A stretch of 64,000 nt of DNA from NCBI GenBank assembly GCA_947503885.1, contig CANNFD010000002.1, positions 310,001 to 374,000 on the forward strand. The letters are read 5' to 3'. Origin of the DNA: an uncultured Olleya sp. (lineage in GTDB: Bacteria > Bacteroidota > Bacteroidia > Flavobacteriales > Flavobacteriaceae). The translations under genes and the position numbers were made by a program. Shown here piece after piece: positions 26,544-37,456 of the stretch (positions are counted from its first letter, which is position 1; each line of letters opens with the position of its first letter). Below the pieces are notes generated by a model, which saw nothing but the letters and a program-made list of their open reading frames with translations, was not told the origin of the DNA and did no database searches.

Positions 26544-27107
26544 ATGAAAAAAGCGGAATTAAGGACAAAATATAAAGCTTTACGAAGCTCGCTTTCCGAA
26601 GAACAAATTGACGATTTAAGTATCGTAATTGCTAATCAACTACTAACATTAGCTATTTGGGATTATAGTTTTTATCATCTGTTTTTGACTATTAAAACCC
26701 ATAAAGAAATTGACACAGACTACATTTTAAATATACTTTCTGGTAAAGATAAAAACATTGTCATTTCTAAAAGTAACTTTACTAATAACTCACTAACTAA
26801 TTACCTATTAACAGACGCTACCACACTAAAACTAAGTGCTTATAACATCCCAGAACCTATAGACGGAATCGAGATTTTAAACCATAAAATTGATGTTGTT
26901 TTTGTTCCGCTTTTAGCGTTTGATTTAAAAGGAAATCGTGTTGGGTATGGCAAAGGATTTTACGATAATTTTTTAGCCTCTTGTAAGCCAGAAACTATTA
27001 AAATTGGATTATCTTTTTTTGAAGCTGAAGCTGAAATTGAAGATGTTTATAAAAATGATATTAGCTTAGATTATTGTGTAACGCCAGATAAAATATATAC
27101 GTTTTAA
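26544..27107 (+). CDS. 5-formyltetrahydrofolate cyclo-ligase
   Basis: The 187-residue enzyme uses ATP to convert 5-formyl-THF to 5,10-methenyl-THF in folate one-carbon recycling. Family features seen: an N-terminal basic helix (KKAELRTKYKALRSSLSEEQ), VVFVPLLAFDLKGNRVGYGKGFYD carrying the GxGxGFYD nucleotide-loop motif, and a C-terminal core ending LDYCVTPDKIYTF. It is the last gene of the RimB-RimK-aspartoacylase run; its link to that run may be only positional. Confidence 0.93.
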   Translation: MKKAELRTKYKALRSSLSEEQIDDLSIVIANQLLTLAIWDYSFYHLFLTIKTHKEIDTDYILNILSGKDKNIVISKSNFTNNSLTNYLLTDATTLKLSAYNIPEPIDGIEILNHKIDVVFVPLLAFDLKGNRVGYGKGFYDNFLASCKPETIKIGLSFFEAEAEIEDVYKNDISLDYCVTPDKIYTF

Positions 27108-27199
27108 TCTGATTAGTTTCTTAAACAAATAACAATATATTGATTTTTTAGTCTTAGTAGTAGGACAAAGCAATTCCGCTTTTCTTAAAATCAAATTAT

Positions 27200-27847
27200 A
27201 TGTTATTAAATAAAGTCATTGAAAAAGATAACACCAATTTAGATTGTGGTTATAAAAAACCAAAACTGTTAATTGAAGTCATAATTGGATATATGTATAA
27301 AGTTTTAAAAAACAAACTTGATACATCTTGTTTTAAAAATGAATTTGCAGCTATTCGATATGGTGATTATTTTGATTTTAACATCTCAAAAACAAAACAA
27401 ATCGACTATATAGTTGTTTATAACATGGGGGTTATTGATAAAACCACAAATATTAAAAGGGACGATTCAGACTATATTGGATTAGTAAAATCTAGTGAAT
27501 CATTAAAAGAATTTTATAAAAAATGTTATTCGAAGTTTGGAGAAATAACTGATTCAGATTTACAAGATGTTTATTTTGAAAAAGCAACAATCTTTGAGTT
27601 AAGTTTACGAATGAATCTTAACAACAAAAGAAAAGTGAAGGATAGGATAACATTAGAAACTGTAATCAATGAAATTTCAATAATTGAAAATTTGAACAAT
27701 TTAGAAATTGAAATACTTCACAAAGGAAGGCGATTTTTAAACTACCTGAAACGTCCTGAAAAATTAAAATCAAATTGGGCTATAGTTTCTTCTGAATTTG
27801 AAAACGCTTTTTCATTATTAAAAGAAAAGAAACTAACAATTATATAA
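27200..27847 (+). CDS. Hypothetical protein, no recognised family
   Basis: The 215-residue, Lys/Asn/Ile-rich soluble protein has no signal peptide or membrane helix. The start ATG at 27200 is preceded by a 92-base gap from the cyclo-ligase, which holds no recognisable promoter. I see no catalytic motif. A helical middle (SESLKEFYKKCYSKFG) and a charged C-terminus are visible. It sits between conserved housekeeping genes (cyclo-ligase and lspA) and is more A/T-rich than either, which suggests an accessory or strain-specific insertion. It converges with lspA without a clear terminator. Confidence 0.6.
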   Translation: MLLNKVIEKDNTNLDCGYKKPKLLIEVIIGYMYKVLKNKLDTSCFKNEFAAIRYGDYFDFNISKTKQIDYIVVYNMGVIDKTTNIKRDDSDYIGLVKSSESLKEFYKKCYSKFGEITDSDLQDVYFEKATIFELSLRMNLNNKRKVKDRITLETVINEISIIENLNNLEIEILHKGRRFLNYLKRPEKLKSNWAIVSSEFENAFSLLKEKKLTII

Positions 27848-27901
27848 ATAAGAGATTATCTTTTTTTATAAATTAATGATCTCATTAAAGAGTTAATACT
27901 A

Positions 27902-28528
27902 TTATACATTATCCTTTTTAGGAAACGCTTTTCCGTTAAAAAAGATTAAAATACAAAACCCAATACTTATTGCTACATCTGCTATATTAAAAACAGGTTC
28001 AAAAAACGTAAAATAATCCCCTCCAATACCAGGAATCCATTCTGGCAAATAACCTTTCCATAATGGAAAATATAACATATCTACCACCTTACCATGTAGT
28101 AAGCTGTCATAACCCTGAGCAGGTAAAAATGAGGCAACCTGACTAGTGCTATCCTCAAAAAGTACTCCGTAAAACACCGAGTCTAAGATATTACCTAAAG
28201 CGCCTGCAAAAATAAATACTAATGCTAAAACTAATGTTTTAGATTGATTTTTTTTAATGGTGTTTACTAACCAAAAACCAATACCAATTATTGCAAAAAT
28301 CCTAAAAACAGTCAAACTTACCTTAGCTGTTCTATCGGTCATAAAGGGTAAAAAATCGCTTAGTTTTGTCCCCCAAGCCATTCCGCTATTTTCAATAAAA
28401 TATATTTTAAACCAATTAAAAACAGGAAGATCTTCTCCTAAAACAAAATGGGTTTTTATGTAAATTTTACTTATCTGATCGATTAGTAATATTACAATTA
28501 TTAGAAGTGAGGCTTTTTTTATATTCAT
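27902..28528 (-). CDS. lspA: Lipoprotein signal peptidase (signal peptidase II)
   Basis: The 208-residue inner-membrane aspartyl protease cleaves prolipoprotein signal peptides. Four membrane helices are visible. Catalytic Asp residues are expected in GALGNILDSVFYG and VFNIADVAISIG, and the Asn of FIENSGMAWG is also conserved. The long loop between helices 3 and 4 is usual for Bacteroidota LspA. It ends the ileS operon, 24 bases after the 28553-29176 gene, and serves the many lipoproteins in this window. Confidence 0.95.
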   Translation of the reverse strand: MNIKKASLLIIVILLIDQISKIYIKTHFVLGEDLPVFNWFKIYFIENSGMAWGTKLSDFLPFMTDRTAKVSLTVFRIFAIIGIGFWLVNTIKKNQSKTLVLALVFIFAGALGNILDSVFYGVLFEDSTSQVASFLPAQGYDSLLHGKVVDMLYFPLWKGYLPEWIPGIGGDYFTFFEPVFNIADVAISIGFCILIFFNGKAFPKKDNV

Positions 28529-28552
28529 AATTTCTGTGGGACAAAAATAGGT

Positions 28553-29176
28553 TTAATTTTTTATTTTAGTAACCATAATATTTCCATTAATAGAGTGACA
28601 ACTTATAGTATGTAGTCCATACTTAGAATCGGAAATGTTTTTTGTTCCTGTTTTAGTAAAAGCTTTTACAATTGCGTTATTGGTTTCAATACTAATATTA
28701 CCATCTATGGTGTTTATGGAGGCGTCACCAAAAAATTGTTTTAAACTACAATTACCTTGATACAACTCTACAAAAACAGAAGGGTAGCTACCATTGATTT
28801 TTACTGAGCCAATATTACTTTTTACATCTAATATAACATGATTTGGAACCGTTAAGACATACTCTATAGACACAACTTTATGCGCACTTAGCTTATCATT
28901 ATCCTTTACAAATAATGGCTGGTAGGACGATGATATAACTAATATATTATCTGCAATACTATCAAAAACTACAAGCTGGTCTGCATGCTCACCTTCAATT
29001 TTTACTTTTAATGAAATTGTGTTTGAAAAATTATTATCCACCTTTATTTTAAAGATGTTATCCCCATTAATCTTTATAGATTTTATAGCATCTGCACTCC
29101 AGATTTTCTCGGTGCTTTTTTGAGCAAAAAAAGAAGACGTGATTAAACAAAGGAGAATGGTTAATTTAATTTTCAA
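28553..29176 (-). CDS. Exported DUF4097/GIN-like beta-helical protein
   Basis: The 207-residue protein has a signal peptide (MKIKLTILLCLITSSFFAQ). The rest is short repeating strands with Asn/Gly turns (LDVKSNIGSVKINGSYPS, INTIDGNISIETNN, CHSINGNIMVTKIKN), typical of DUF4097/head-GIN putative adhesin folds. I assign only the fold; the function is unknown. It lies between the traR/dksA-like gene and lspA, with the terminator hairpin of the former (29193-29234) just upstream, so it may have its own promoter. Confidence 0.65.
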   Translation of the reverse strand: MKIKLTILLCLITSSFFAQKSTEKIWSADAIKSIKINGDNIFKIKVDNNFSNTISLKVKIEGEHADQLVVFDSIADNILVISSSYQPLFVKDNDKLSAHKVVSIEYVLTVPNHVILDVKSNIGSVKINGSYPSVFVELYQGNCSLKQFFGDASINTIDGNISIETNNAIVKAFTKTGTKNISDSKYGLHTISCHSINGNIMVTKIKN

Positions 29177-29192
29177 TGTGACAAATTATTAC

Positions 29193-29234
29193 AAATACAA
29201 AACGCCTCAGTATAAATTGAAGCGTTTTGTATTT
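29193..29234 (-). terminator. Rho-independent terminator after the traR/dksA-like gene
   Basis: AAATACAAAACGC and its exact complement flank a 16-base loop, 68 bases after the stop of the 29303-29683 gene; a T-rich stretch follows. It may separate ileS-traR from the downstream lspA pair. Confidence 0.65.
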
Positions 29235-29302
29235 TTATTTATGGACTTTACTAAATATTAATAAAGTCTTTTATAAAATATCTGTTTACACAGACATTTG
29301 GT

Positions 29303-29683
29303 TTACTGCATGTTTTTTGCCTCGATACTTAACGTTGCATGTGGCACTAACTCTAATCGTTTAGGGTTAATTAATTTACCGGTTACACGACAAATACCGT
29401 AAGTTTTACTTTCTATTCTTATTAAAGCACTTTTAAGATCACGAATAAATTTTTCTTGTCTAATTGCTAAAGCCGAGTTAGACTCTTTACTCATGGTTTC
29501 GCTACCTTCATCAAACGCTTTAAATGTAGGAGACGTATCGTCTGTACCATTATTATGATCGTTCATGTAAGCACTTTTAATAAGTTCTAAATCGTGCTTA
29601 GCTTTTTCAATCTTATCAAGTATTAATACTTTAAATCCTGCTAACTCTTTATCTGAGTATCTTAAGTTTATATCTGATGCCAT
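29303..29683 (-). CDS. TraR/DksA-family regulator with reduced zinc-finger
   Basis: The 126-residue protein resembles DksA-type RNA polymerase secondary-channel proteins. It has an N-terminal coiled-coil (DKIEKAKHDLELIKSAYMN), the acidic tip region, and a C-terminal globular motif YGICRVTGKLINPKRLELVPHATLS. Only one of the four usual zinc Cys is present, which is common among Bacteroidota members and suggests the finger folds without zinc. It lies 5 bases downstream of ileS in a conserved ileS-traR-lspA order. Confidence 0.85.
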   Translation of the reverse strand: MASDINLRYSDKELAGFKVLILDKIEKAKHDLELIKSAYMNDHNNGTDDTSPTFKAFDEGSETMSKESNSALAIRQEKFIRDLKSALIRIESKTYGICRVTGKLINPKRLELVPHATLSIEAKNMQ

Positions 29684-29688
29684 AATTT

Positions 29689-32600
29689 TTAAATTTTTTG
29701 AATAAATAGTTTCGTATTTACATCATCAAAAGCAATTTCTATACCACTATCTAATTGATTAATAATTTTAAGATCATCTGTTAAGGTTTCCGCCTTAATA
29801 TAATCCATGTTTGCCTTTACAGCTTGTACAATGTTTGCATCTTCTTGTAGTTGTACACTTATCCTATCAGTTACTTCAAATCCAGAATCTTTACGTAAAT
29901 TTTGAATACGATTTACTAACTCTCTAGCAATCCCTTCCTCTTTCAATTCTTCTGAAATAGTAACATCTAAAGCAACTGTTATACTACCTTCATTTGCTAC
30001 CAACCACCCTTCAATATCTTGAGAGGTAATTTCTACATCATCACGTTGTAATTTAACAATTTTTCCATTACAATCAACATCTATTTCACCTTTTTGTTCA
30101 ACAATTTTAATATCCTCAGCAGTCATTTTGTTAATAGCTGCTGCAATAGTTTTCATGTCTTTTCCAAAACGTGGTCCTAAGGTTTTAAAATTAGGTTTAA
30201 TTTGCTTCACTAAAATATCTGATGCATCTTCTAAAAGCTCGACATCCTTAATGTTTACTTCATGTTTTATTAAATCTGCTACTGCTAAAATTTCTTCTTT
30301 TTGCTGCTCAGAATCTATTGGAATCATGATTTTTTGCAAAGGTTGACGCACTTTTATTTTCTCTTTAGCTCTTAATGATAATACTAAAGATGAAATGGTT
30401 TGTGCACTCTCCATTTTACGTTCTAATGACTTATCAACAAAACTTGGGTCAAATACCGGGAATTCTGCTAAGTGAACGCTTTCAAAAGTTTCTTTTTTAG
30501 TTACAGCATTTAGGTCTAAGTACAATTTATCCATAAAAAATGGAGCTATTGGTGCGCTTAGCTTTGCAATGGTTACCATACAGGTGTACAACGTTTGGTA
30601 TGCTGATATTTTATCTGTTTGGTAGTCACCTTTCCAGAAACGCCTTCTGCTTAAGCGTACAAACCAGTTACTAACATAATCTTGAGTAAAGTCCGAGATT
30701 ACACGTGCTGCTTTTGTAGGCTCATATTCAGCATAAAACGCATCAACTTTTTGTATTAAGGTATGAAGCTCTGACAATATCCAACGGTCTAATTCTGGTC
30801 GATCTGCTAATGGAATTTCCGCTTCAGCGTAACTAAACTTATCTAAATTAGTATATAAACTAAAAAATGAATAGGTGTTATATAGTGTCCCGAAAAACTT
30901 ACGTTTTACTTCTTCGATACCTTCTAAATCAAACTTTAAGTTGTCCCATGGATTTGCGTTAGATATCATGTACCAACGTGTTGCATCTGCACCATAGGTA
31001 TCAAGAGTTTCAAACGGGTCTGTTGCGTTACCTAAACGTTTAGACATTTTTTGTCCGTTTTTATCTAACACTAATCCGTTAGACACAACATTTTTATAGG
31101 CTACAGAGTCAAATACCATAGTTGAAATTGCGTGAAGCGTATAAAACCAACCTCTAGTTTGGTCAACACCTTCTGCTATAAAATCTGCTGGATAAGCTTT
31201 ATTATCGTCAATTAACTCTTTATTTTCAAACGGGTAGTGCCACTGTGCATAAGGCATTGAGCCTGAGTCAAACCAAACATCTATTAAGTCGCTTTCGCGA
31301 TGCATTGGTTGTCCGCTTGGAGAGACTAATACTACCTCGTCTACTATGTTTTTGTGTAAATCTATTTTTGCATAGTTTTCTTCAGAATTGTTTCCAACTT
31401 CAAAATCCTCAAAAATAGCTTTAGCTAAAACTCCTGCTGAAACTGCTTTTTTCATTTCGGCTTTAAGCTCTTCAACAGAACCAATACAGATTTCTTCTTT
31501 ACCATCTTCTGTTCTCCAGATTGGCAATGGAATCCCCCAATATCGCGAACGTGATAAATTCCAATCGTTTGCATTGGCTAACCAGTTTCCAAAACGTCCA
31601 GTACCTGTAGATTTTGGTTTCCAGTTAATAGTATCGTTAAGCGCAACCATTTTTTCTTTAACATCTGTTACTTTAATAAACCAAGAATCTAATGGGTAAT
31701 ATAAAATTGGTTTATCAGTACGCCAACAATGTGGGTAGTTGTGCTTATATTTTTCAACCTTAAAGGCTTTATTTTCTTCTTTTAATTTAATAGCTATCTC
31801 CACGTCTATTGAACGTTCTGGAGCTTCGCCATCATTATAATATTCATTTTTAACATACTTACCACCAAACTCACCCATTTCTGGTCTAAATTTACCTTGC
31901 AAGTCTACAAGAGGTACTAAGTTACCATTATCGTCTTTTACCAATAATGGCGGTACTTCTGGGCTAGCTTGTTTAGCTACTAATGCATCATCTGCTCCAA
32001 AAGTTGGCGCTGTATGTACTATACCTGTACCATCCTCGGTAGTTACAAAATCTCCAGCAATGATTCTAAATGCATTTTCTGGATTGTCATTTGGTAAAGC
32101 GTATTGTAATAATTGTTCGTATTTAATACCAACAAGATCTTTTCCTTTACACTCTTTAACTATAAAAAACGGGATTTTTTTGTCCCCCTCTTTATAATCT
32201 AACAATTCTGATTTAGTTTCAACTTTTTTGAATTTTCCGTCAAATTGCTTATTAACTAATGCTTTAGCCAGAACTACATTAATTGGCTTAAAGGTGTATT
32301 GATTATATGTTTTAACTAAAACGTAATCGATTTTTGGTCCAACTGTTAACGCTGTATTACTTGGTAATGTCCAAGGTGTTGTTGTCCATGCTGTAAAATG
32401 AATATCACCTTCGTTTTGTAAAAAGTCTGGTAATGTACTTTCTATAGCTTTAAACTGAGCTACTATAGTTGTATCTGTTACATCTTGGTATGCTCCAGGT
32501 TGGTTTACCTCGTGCGAGCTAAGTCCTGTCCCTGCTTTTGGAGAATAAGGCTGAATGGTATAGCCTTTATACATTAACTTTTTACTATAAATCTCTTTTA

Positions 32601-33093
32601 ACAACCACCAAACACTTTCCATGTATTTAGGCTCGTAAGTAATATATGGGTCGTCCATATCTACCCAGTAACCCATTTTTTGAGTAAGGTTGTTCCAAAC
32701 GTCTGTATAACGCATGACAGCTTTACGACAAGCTGCATTATAATCTTCCACCGAAATAGTTTTACCAATGTCTTCTTTAGTAATCCCTAATTCTTTTTCT
32801 ACACCTAACTCTATTGGTAACCCATGCGTATCCCATCCAGCTTTACGCTTTACCTGGTAACCTTTCATGGTTTTATACCTTGGAAAAATATCTTTAATAG
32901 CACGCGCTAAAACGTGGTGCACACCAGGCAAACCGTTTGCTGAAGGAGGTCCTTCAAAAAACACGTAAGGTTCTGCGTTTTCTCTAGTGGTTACACTTTT
33001 TTCAAAGATATTGTTGTCTTGCCAATACTTAAGAATTTCTTCTGCTACGTTTGGTAAGTTAAGTCCTTTATATTCAGGAAATCCAGTGTTCAT
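29689..33093 (-). CDS. ileS: Isoleucyl-tRNA synthetase
   Basis: The 1134-residue class I aminoacyl-tRNA synthetase has the HIGH-type motif as GVHH (in GLPGVHHVLARAI, about residue 56), an editing domain with TTPWTLPSNTAL, the KMSKR loop (about residue 683), the SRYWGIPLPIW signature and an anticodon-binding domain. No C-terminal Cys zinc finger is seen. The large size and this C-terminus suggest the eukaryote-like (type 2) form, often less sensitive to mupirocin; that is family-based inference. It is the first gene of the traR/lspA cluster. Confidence 0.98.
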   Translation of the reverse strand: MNTGFPEYKGLNLPNVAEEILKYWQDNNIFEKSVTTRENAEPYVFFEGPPSANGLPGVHHVLARAIKDIFPRYKTMKGYQVKRKAGWDTHGLPIELGVEKELGITKEDIGKTISVEDYNAACRKAVMRYTDVWNNLTQKMGYWVDMDDPYITYEPKYMESVWWLLKEIYSKKLMYKGYTIQPYSPKAGTGLSSHEVNQPGAYQDVTDTTIVAQFKAIESTLPDFLQNEGDIHFTAWTTTPWTLPSNTALTVGPKIDYVLVKTYNQYTFKPINVVLAKALVNKQFDGKFKKVETKSELLDYKEGDKKIPFFIVKECKGKDLVGIKYEQLLQYALPNDNPENAFRIIAGDFVTTEDGTGIVHTAPTFGADDALVAKQASPEVPPLLVKDDNGNLVPLVDLQGKFRPEMGEFGGKYVKNEYYNDGEAPERSIDVEIAIKLKEENKAFKVEKYKHNYPHCWRTDKPILYYPLDSWFIKVTDVKEKMVALNDTINWKPKSTGTGRFGNWLANANDWNLSRSRYWGIPLPIWRTEDGKEEICIGSVEELKAEMKKAVSAGVLAKAIFEDFEVGNNSEENYAKIDLHKNIVDEVVLVSPSGQPMHRESDLIDVWFDSGSMPYAQWHYPFENKELIDDNKAYPADFIAEGVDQTRGWFYTLHAISTMVFDSVAYKNVVSNGLVLDKNGQKMSKRLGNATDPFETLDTYGADATRWYMISNANPWDNLKFDLEGIEEVKRKFFGTLYNTYSFFSLYTNLDKFSYAEAEIPLADRPELDRWILSELHTLIQKVDAFYAEYEPTKAARVISDFTQDYVSNWFVRLSRRRFWKGDYQTDKISAYQTLYTCMVTIAKLSAPIAPFFMDKLYLDLNAVTKKETFESVHLAEFPVFDPSFVDKSLERKMESAQTISSLVLSLRAKEKIKVRQPLQKIMIPIDSEQQKEEILAVADLIKHEVNIKDVELLEDASDILVKQIKPNFKTLGPRFGKDMKTIAAAINKMTAEDIKIVEQKGEIDVDCNGKIVKLQRDDVEITSQDIEGWLVANEGSITVALDVTISEELKEEGIARELVNRIQNLRKDSGFEVTDRISVQLQEDANIVQAVKANMDYIKAETLTDDLKIINQLDSGIEIAFDDVNTKLFIQKI

Positions 33094-33163
33094 TTTTTCA
33101 GTTTTCGTTAACGAGTCGCGAAATTAATGAATTCTGTTTAAAACTCTGATTTTTGAGCATAAA

Positions 33164-33195
33164 AAAAGCTCCAATACAAATGTGTTGGAGCTTTT
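33164..33195 (-). terminator. Rho-independent terminator after the first T9SS surface-protein gene
   Basis: AAAAGCTCCAATACA and TGTGTTGGAGCTTTT (one G-T pair) flank a two-base spacer, 20 bases after the stop at 33216. Confidence 0.8.
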
Positions 33196-33215
33196 AAGTG
33201 TTAAAATATTAGAAT

Positions 33216-36200
33216 TTATTCTATAATTATCTTTTTATCTATGCTTTGGTTGTTTGTTGTAGTAATACTAACTATGTACATTCCTGTGCTTAAATTAGAG
33301 ATGCTTATTCCACTTTCTAGTTGTTGGTTTGTTAATGATTTATTATTATAAACCTCTTGACCTAAAGTGTTATATAATTGCACTGTTTTAACCTTACTTT
33401 CTAATCCTTTTACAAATAATAACGCTTGTGTGTTTTGGTAAAAGATTGAAGTGTTTTGCGTTTCTAATTCAAAATCCTCATTACTTAATGCTTCAGCATT
33501 TTTAAAGACAATATCAAAACGATCGTTAAACGTACCTGCTGTTGATGTAAAACTGTATGGAGTTGCAGACGTTAAGTCATGGTAAGTCCCTGTTAAGTTA
33601 TCTAATAAATACATTTCTTGGTCTGCTGGAAAGTTCTCAAACTCTGAAACTGCTATTGTATAGGTTAAATTACCATCTGACTTAAAGTTAAGATCCACAA
33701 CTTTTTCTGGTGTAATTGATCCATAAGCCTGTATTACCATTTGCTCTGTTCCTAATGGTAAGGTTAGGTCGTTTGTAAACACTTCAAATACTTTTGCATC
33801 ATATCCATAATCAAATCCATCTGTAGTAGCATCGCTAAATCCTAAAACCAATTCTCTACCTAGTCCATTGTTAGCCACTAACTCTAGCCTTATTTTTTGT
33901 ATTAACTCCTCTTCGCTTGTTGTTTCTACTGTTGCATTTTCATTAGTTGTTTTAAAGAAAATAGACTGCGAAGGGTCTTCTTTTTGAAATTTACGTTGTC
34001 CGTTATTAAATTGAAGGTTTCCAGTACCTACAACCTCTACCATAAATCCTTGTCCAACTGGAAGGTAACGTTGTGGTGTTTTTGTTCCGGATTGATCTGC
34101 TGTTTGCCCTCCGTTTAACCCAATAAATTGATAAGCTCTTGTTCCTGCAAATTTGTTTCTGGTAGCATAACCACCTTCATAAGCATTAAGTACATGAGAG
34201 TCTCCTGCCCATTGCTCCCATAAATATATAGCACCTCCTCCTCCTAAAAGGGTTTCATTATCTTCTATAAATTGATGGGTATCTATTGCTGAAGGGTATG
34301 GATTAGCTAATAAATATTCTGTTTTACTAACACCTCCTACTGATCCATCTCCTCCGGTGTCTGTTGCACTTAATAAGATAGTCCCGTTGTTTGGTTTACC
34401 TTCAAATATATATTCTGATAGAGTACCGCCTCCTTTTTGAGTATAACCTAAACCTGATTGTAATGCTGTATTTGTGTTTAAACCACTCCAATGGTAATAA
34501 GATACCCCGTTTTGGTATTTGTATAACCAATATGTACTAATCTTACCGTCTTCATGATAGGCATTAGTAAATTGGACTTGATTACCAGAAGCATCTTTTA
34601 ACATCCCTATATTAAATGGGGTGTTGTTTGGGTTGTTTATACTTGTATTGTTATCTATTAAACTTGTACTTGAAAGTGCTCCTACTGGTGCCCCCCAATA
34701 GTTATATCTGTACATATTACTTTGTCCTTCTTGACGACGTAATATTTTACCCGTTGCTGAAGTCACTAAATCACTGTGGATACCTTGTACTAATTGTGAA
34801 TCGTTTTGTAAATCTAACGTTCCGTTTAACTCTAAATACCAACTGTTGTTTATAGCATTATCAGAATTTACTGTTAAGCTTTTATTGGAGTCTATTAATA
34901 AACCTATTCCTTTATGTGATTTAGATGTTGTTACATTATCATGAATTTGGACAATACTCCATGCTTCTGGGGATTGAGACACTGGCTCAAAAACAGGTAA
35001 GTTTTCTATATCCCAAACATCACCATGTAACCAAGTAGCTTCTTGAGTCCAGTCTCCGTTTTGATTTGACTCAAAAGGCATTGGTGCAGTTTGTTCTAAT
35101 ACACTTGTTATATTATATAATTTTAATGCATTATTATTACTAGAATAATCTGAAGTAAAATTATTAACAATATCTGTCATTGGGTAATAAGCTATTAAAT
35201 TACCCCAAGGAATTTTTGTTCCTGTAGCAATATCTACAATATCTTTAGGGATTACACTTCCATGAACGTATCCTGAATTATTTTTAATTTCTTGATACAC
35301 CATGCGTTGTATTTGATCGTCCGTTAGTGCTTTATCAAATATTCTTACTTCATCCATCCACCCTTTAAAATTATATTCAAAATCATTAGTACCACTAACA
35401 ATTCCTAATCTTAAAGGCTCGCTATTTGTAGAAAGTGTTCCAGCTGATTTAGGAATACTTGCTGAAGCAAAACCATTTCTAAACACTCTAGCTTCAACAT
35501 CTGGCCCATTTTGTTTTACTGTTACTGTAATGTGGGTCCAATCGCTACGGTTAGATTTCCAACCTGAAGCAACCCCTAAAAATTCAGAATTATTTCTAAA
35601 AGCCTTTCCTTGTAATGTATAATTAGTAGGATTGTGAGCAGAAGCCCAAGTTTTTATAGAGACTTCAAAGACATCTTTTTGGCCTAATACAAAAACATCA
35701 TCATCTGTTCCTAAAGTTGGTCCATTATATTTTATCCAAGCTGAAACTGTATACTCACTTAAACCATTTATTACTGAATTTACTTCTGCATAATCATCAA
35801 TACCATCAAAATCTAACGTCGCTGATGCTGGAGGATTAGTATTAAAATAATCTCGGTAATCTAAATCCCCTCCTGTAAACACATCTGCATCTAAATCTGG
35901 CAGAACGGACGCTGATGGATTATCAATCTCATCATTAACATCGTAAGGGTCGTTAATATTTGATCCCTCAAATAGGTCATCAAGTCCATCGTTATCAAAA
36001 TCTGAGAAAAATAGGATAGCGTCTGCTAACATTCCGTTTTCTTCTATATCTAAAAGTCCATCGTTATCAGAGTCTAAATCTCTAAAGTCTGGAGTTTCAT
36101 CTCCATCTGTATCTTCTAATGATAAACCAGTTCCATAATTATCCCAAAGTCCTATATATGGGCCTGAGGTATTTACTGTACCACTAGGCACAAGATATCC

Positions 36201-37310
36201 TACTGTAGATTGCGCTTCTACATTATCTGGAATACCATCATTATCACTATCAATATCTAAATAGTCTGGTAACCCATCACCATCAGTATCTTCGCAATTA
36301 GGCTCTACATATAATTGTACTTTATCTACAAAATTCCCGGACGTTGTGGAAGTACCACCTGAGGCCACAGCAATAGCTTCAAAAGTTAATCGTGTTGTTG
36401 TTTGTCCTGTTGGCACAACATAAGTCCCTGAATGTTCCGTCCAAGAAGCATCTCCAGCAGAACTAAAAATTCCTTGACTAGACAATGTTCCATTTGGATC
36501 ACCAATTAGCAATCTAACCTTATCTTCTTGTGCACTTCCAGCATAACCAGTTCTTTTTCTATGCGCAAAAGACCAATTTAAAACGTCACCAGGTGTGGTA
36601 ACAATATCTTGAAACAAACCATCATTAGTTGTTGCATTTACCTCTGCCCATTGGACTCCAGAAAAGGCCTGACCTCCTGAATCATTTCCTGCCTGCTGGG
36701 TGTTATGCCAAATTTCTAAATGATTATTTGCAATGTCTGCACTTTCCCAATGTGGTATATAGCTTGCATCTCCTTTCCAAAGCCCAGAAGTACCTGTAAC
36801 ATCTACACCGGATACTCCGTCTAAAGCAAGTATATCAACATCTTCAAAATCCGAATCTAGCAATGGTTGTTTACCAAAGTCTGAACATTCATCTACATCT
36901 AAAATCCCATCATTATCATCGTCCACATCACACATATCAGAAACGCCATCACCATCAGTATCAATTCCTGTATTTACTTTTAATTTAACTTCAGCAATAT
37001 TACTTGTTGATGCTTGATCACACCCACCTAAAACAGTATCCTTAACTGTATAATTAAAACTAAACTCACCCGAAAATCCTGGAGAGAAAGTTAAAGCTAT
37101 ATCCCCTGTTGTATTATCTACACTTGCTGCAACACCTGTTGGAAGATTAAAAACCTCAACAGTACCTGGATTTATATTGTTTTCAAAATCTATATCATTT
37201 TCTAAAGCTTTTATAACGACAGTATCTGAAGCACAGTAAACCCCTTGTTTAATATCATCGTTTGCAATTGGTCGTGCATCTAATTGAATATCTAAACTTT
37301 CTAAATCCAC
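33216..37310 (-). CDS. T9SS-secreted surface protein, C-terminal portion (frameshifted gene A)
   Basis: This frame is open upstream to about 37566 but has no natural start; 37310 is only an alternative GTG. It continues the N-terminal piece at 37457-38179 after one inserted base. Domains visible: an Ig/cadherin-like unit ([17 protein letters not shown]), thrombospondin type-3 Asp-rich calcium repeats ([20 protein letters not shown]), a LamG/concanavalin-like domain ([14 protein letters not shown]), and a C-terminal T9SS type A sorting domain ([15 protein letters not shown] to KKIIIE). It is predicted to be exported by the T9SS and anchored on the surface as an adhesin or glycan-binder. Its last ~540 residues are nearly identical to gene B (38409-42685). 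Confidence 0.85.
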   Translation of the reverse strand: MDLESLDIQLDARPIANDDIKQGVYCASDTVVIKALENDIDFENNINPGTVEVFNLPTGVAASVDNTTGDIALTFSPGFSGEFSFNYTVKDTVLGGCDQASTSNIAEVKLKVNTGIDTDGDGVSDMCDVDDDNDGILDVDECSDFGKQPLLDSDFEDVDILALDGVSGVDVTGTSGLWKGDASYIPHWESADIANNHLEIWHNTQQAGNDSGGQAFSGVQWAEVNATTNDGLFQDIVTTPGDVLNWSFAHRKRTGYAGSAQEDKVRLLIGDPNGTLSSQGIFSSAGDASWTEHSGTYVVPTGQTTTRLTFEAIAVASGGTSTTSGNFVDKVQLYVEPNCEDTDGDGLPDYLDIDSDNDGIPDNVEAQSTVGYLVPSGTVNTSGPYIGLWDNYGTGLSLEDTDGDETPDFRDLDSDNDGLLDIEENGMLADAILFFSDFDNDGLDDLFEGSNINDPYDVNDEIDNPSASVLPDLDADVFTGGDLDYRDYFNTNPPASATLDFDGIDDYAEVNSVINGLSEYTVSAWIKYNGPTLGTDDDVFVLGQKDVFEVSIKTWASAHNPTNYTLQGKAFRNNSEFLGVASGWKSNRSDWTHITVTVKQNGPDVEARVFRNGFASASIPKSAGTLSTNSEPLRLGIVSGTNDFEYNFKGWMDEVRIFDKALTDDQIQRMVYQEIKNNSGYVHGSVIPKDIVDIATGTKIPWGNLIAYYPMTDIVNNFTSDYSSNNNALKLYNITSVLEQTAPMPFESNQNGDWTQEATWLHGDVWDIENLPVFEPVSQSPEAWSIVQIHDNVTTSKSHKGIGLLIDSNKSLTVNSDNAINNSWYLELNGTLDLQNDSQLVQGIHSDLVTSATGKILRRQEGQSNMYRYNYWGAPVGALSSTSLIDNNTSINNPNNTPFNIGMLKDASGNQVQFTNAYHEDGKISTYWLYKYQNGVSYYHWSGLNTNTALQSGLGYTQKGGGTLSEYIFEGKPNNGTILLSATDTGGDGSVGGVSKTEYLLANPYPSAIDTHQFIEDNETLLGGGGAIYLWEQWAGDSHVLNAYEGGYATRNKFAGTRAYQFIGLNGGQTADQSGTKTPQRYLPVGQGFMVEVVGTGNLQFNNGQRKFQKEDPSQSIFFKTTNENATVETTSEEELIQKIRLELVANNGLGRELVLGFSDATTDGFDYGYDAKVFEVFTNDLTLPLGTEQMVIQAYGSITPEKVVDLNFKSDGNLTYTIAVSEFENFPADQEMYLLDNLTGTYHDLTSATPYSFTSTAGTFNDRFDIVFKNAEALSNEDFELETQNTSIFYQNTQALLFVKGLESKVKTVQLYNTLGQEVYNNKSLTNQQLESGISISNLSTGMYIVSITTTNNQSIDKKIIIE
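33220..34851. repeat. Direct repeat copy 1 (3' end of surface-protein gene A)
   Basis: By eye this 1.63 kb block matches 38413-40043 with roughly 15-20 substitutions and a single indel: C6 at 34691-34696 here, C5 at 39884-39888 in the other copy. Similarity falls off abruptly at both ends. The block encodes the C-terminal third and sorting domain. Confidence 0.9.
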
Positions 37311-37456
37311 GCTTGAACCAGTTACTTGATCTACTTGTGAGAGTGCACCTGTAGTTTGATTGACAACATAAAATCTTTTACCATTTGTAGTGAAAAAATT
37401 ACCATCAATATCAAATGCAAGTCCATCACTGTTATTACCTGTATTTAATAAAGGTG

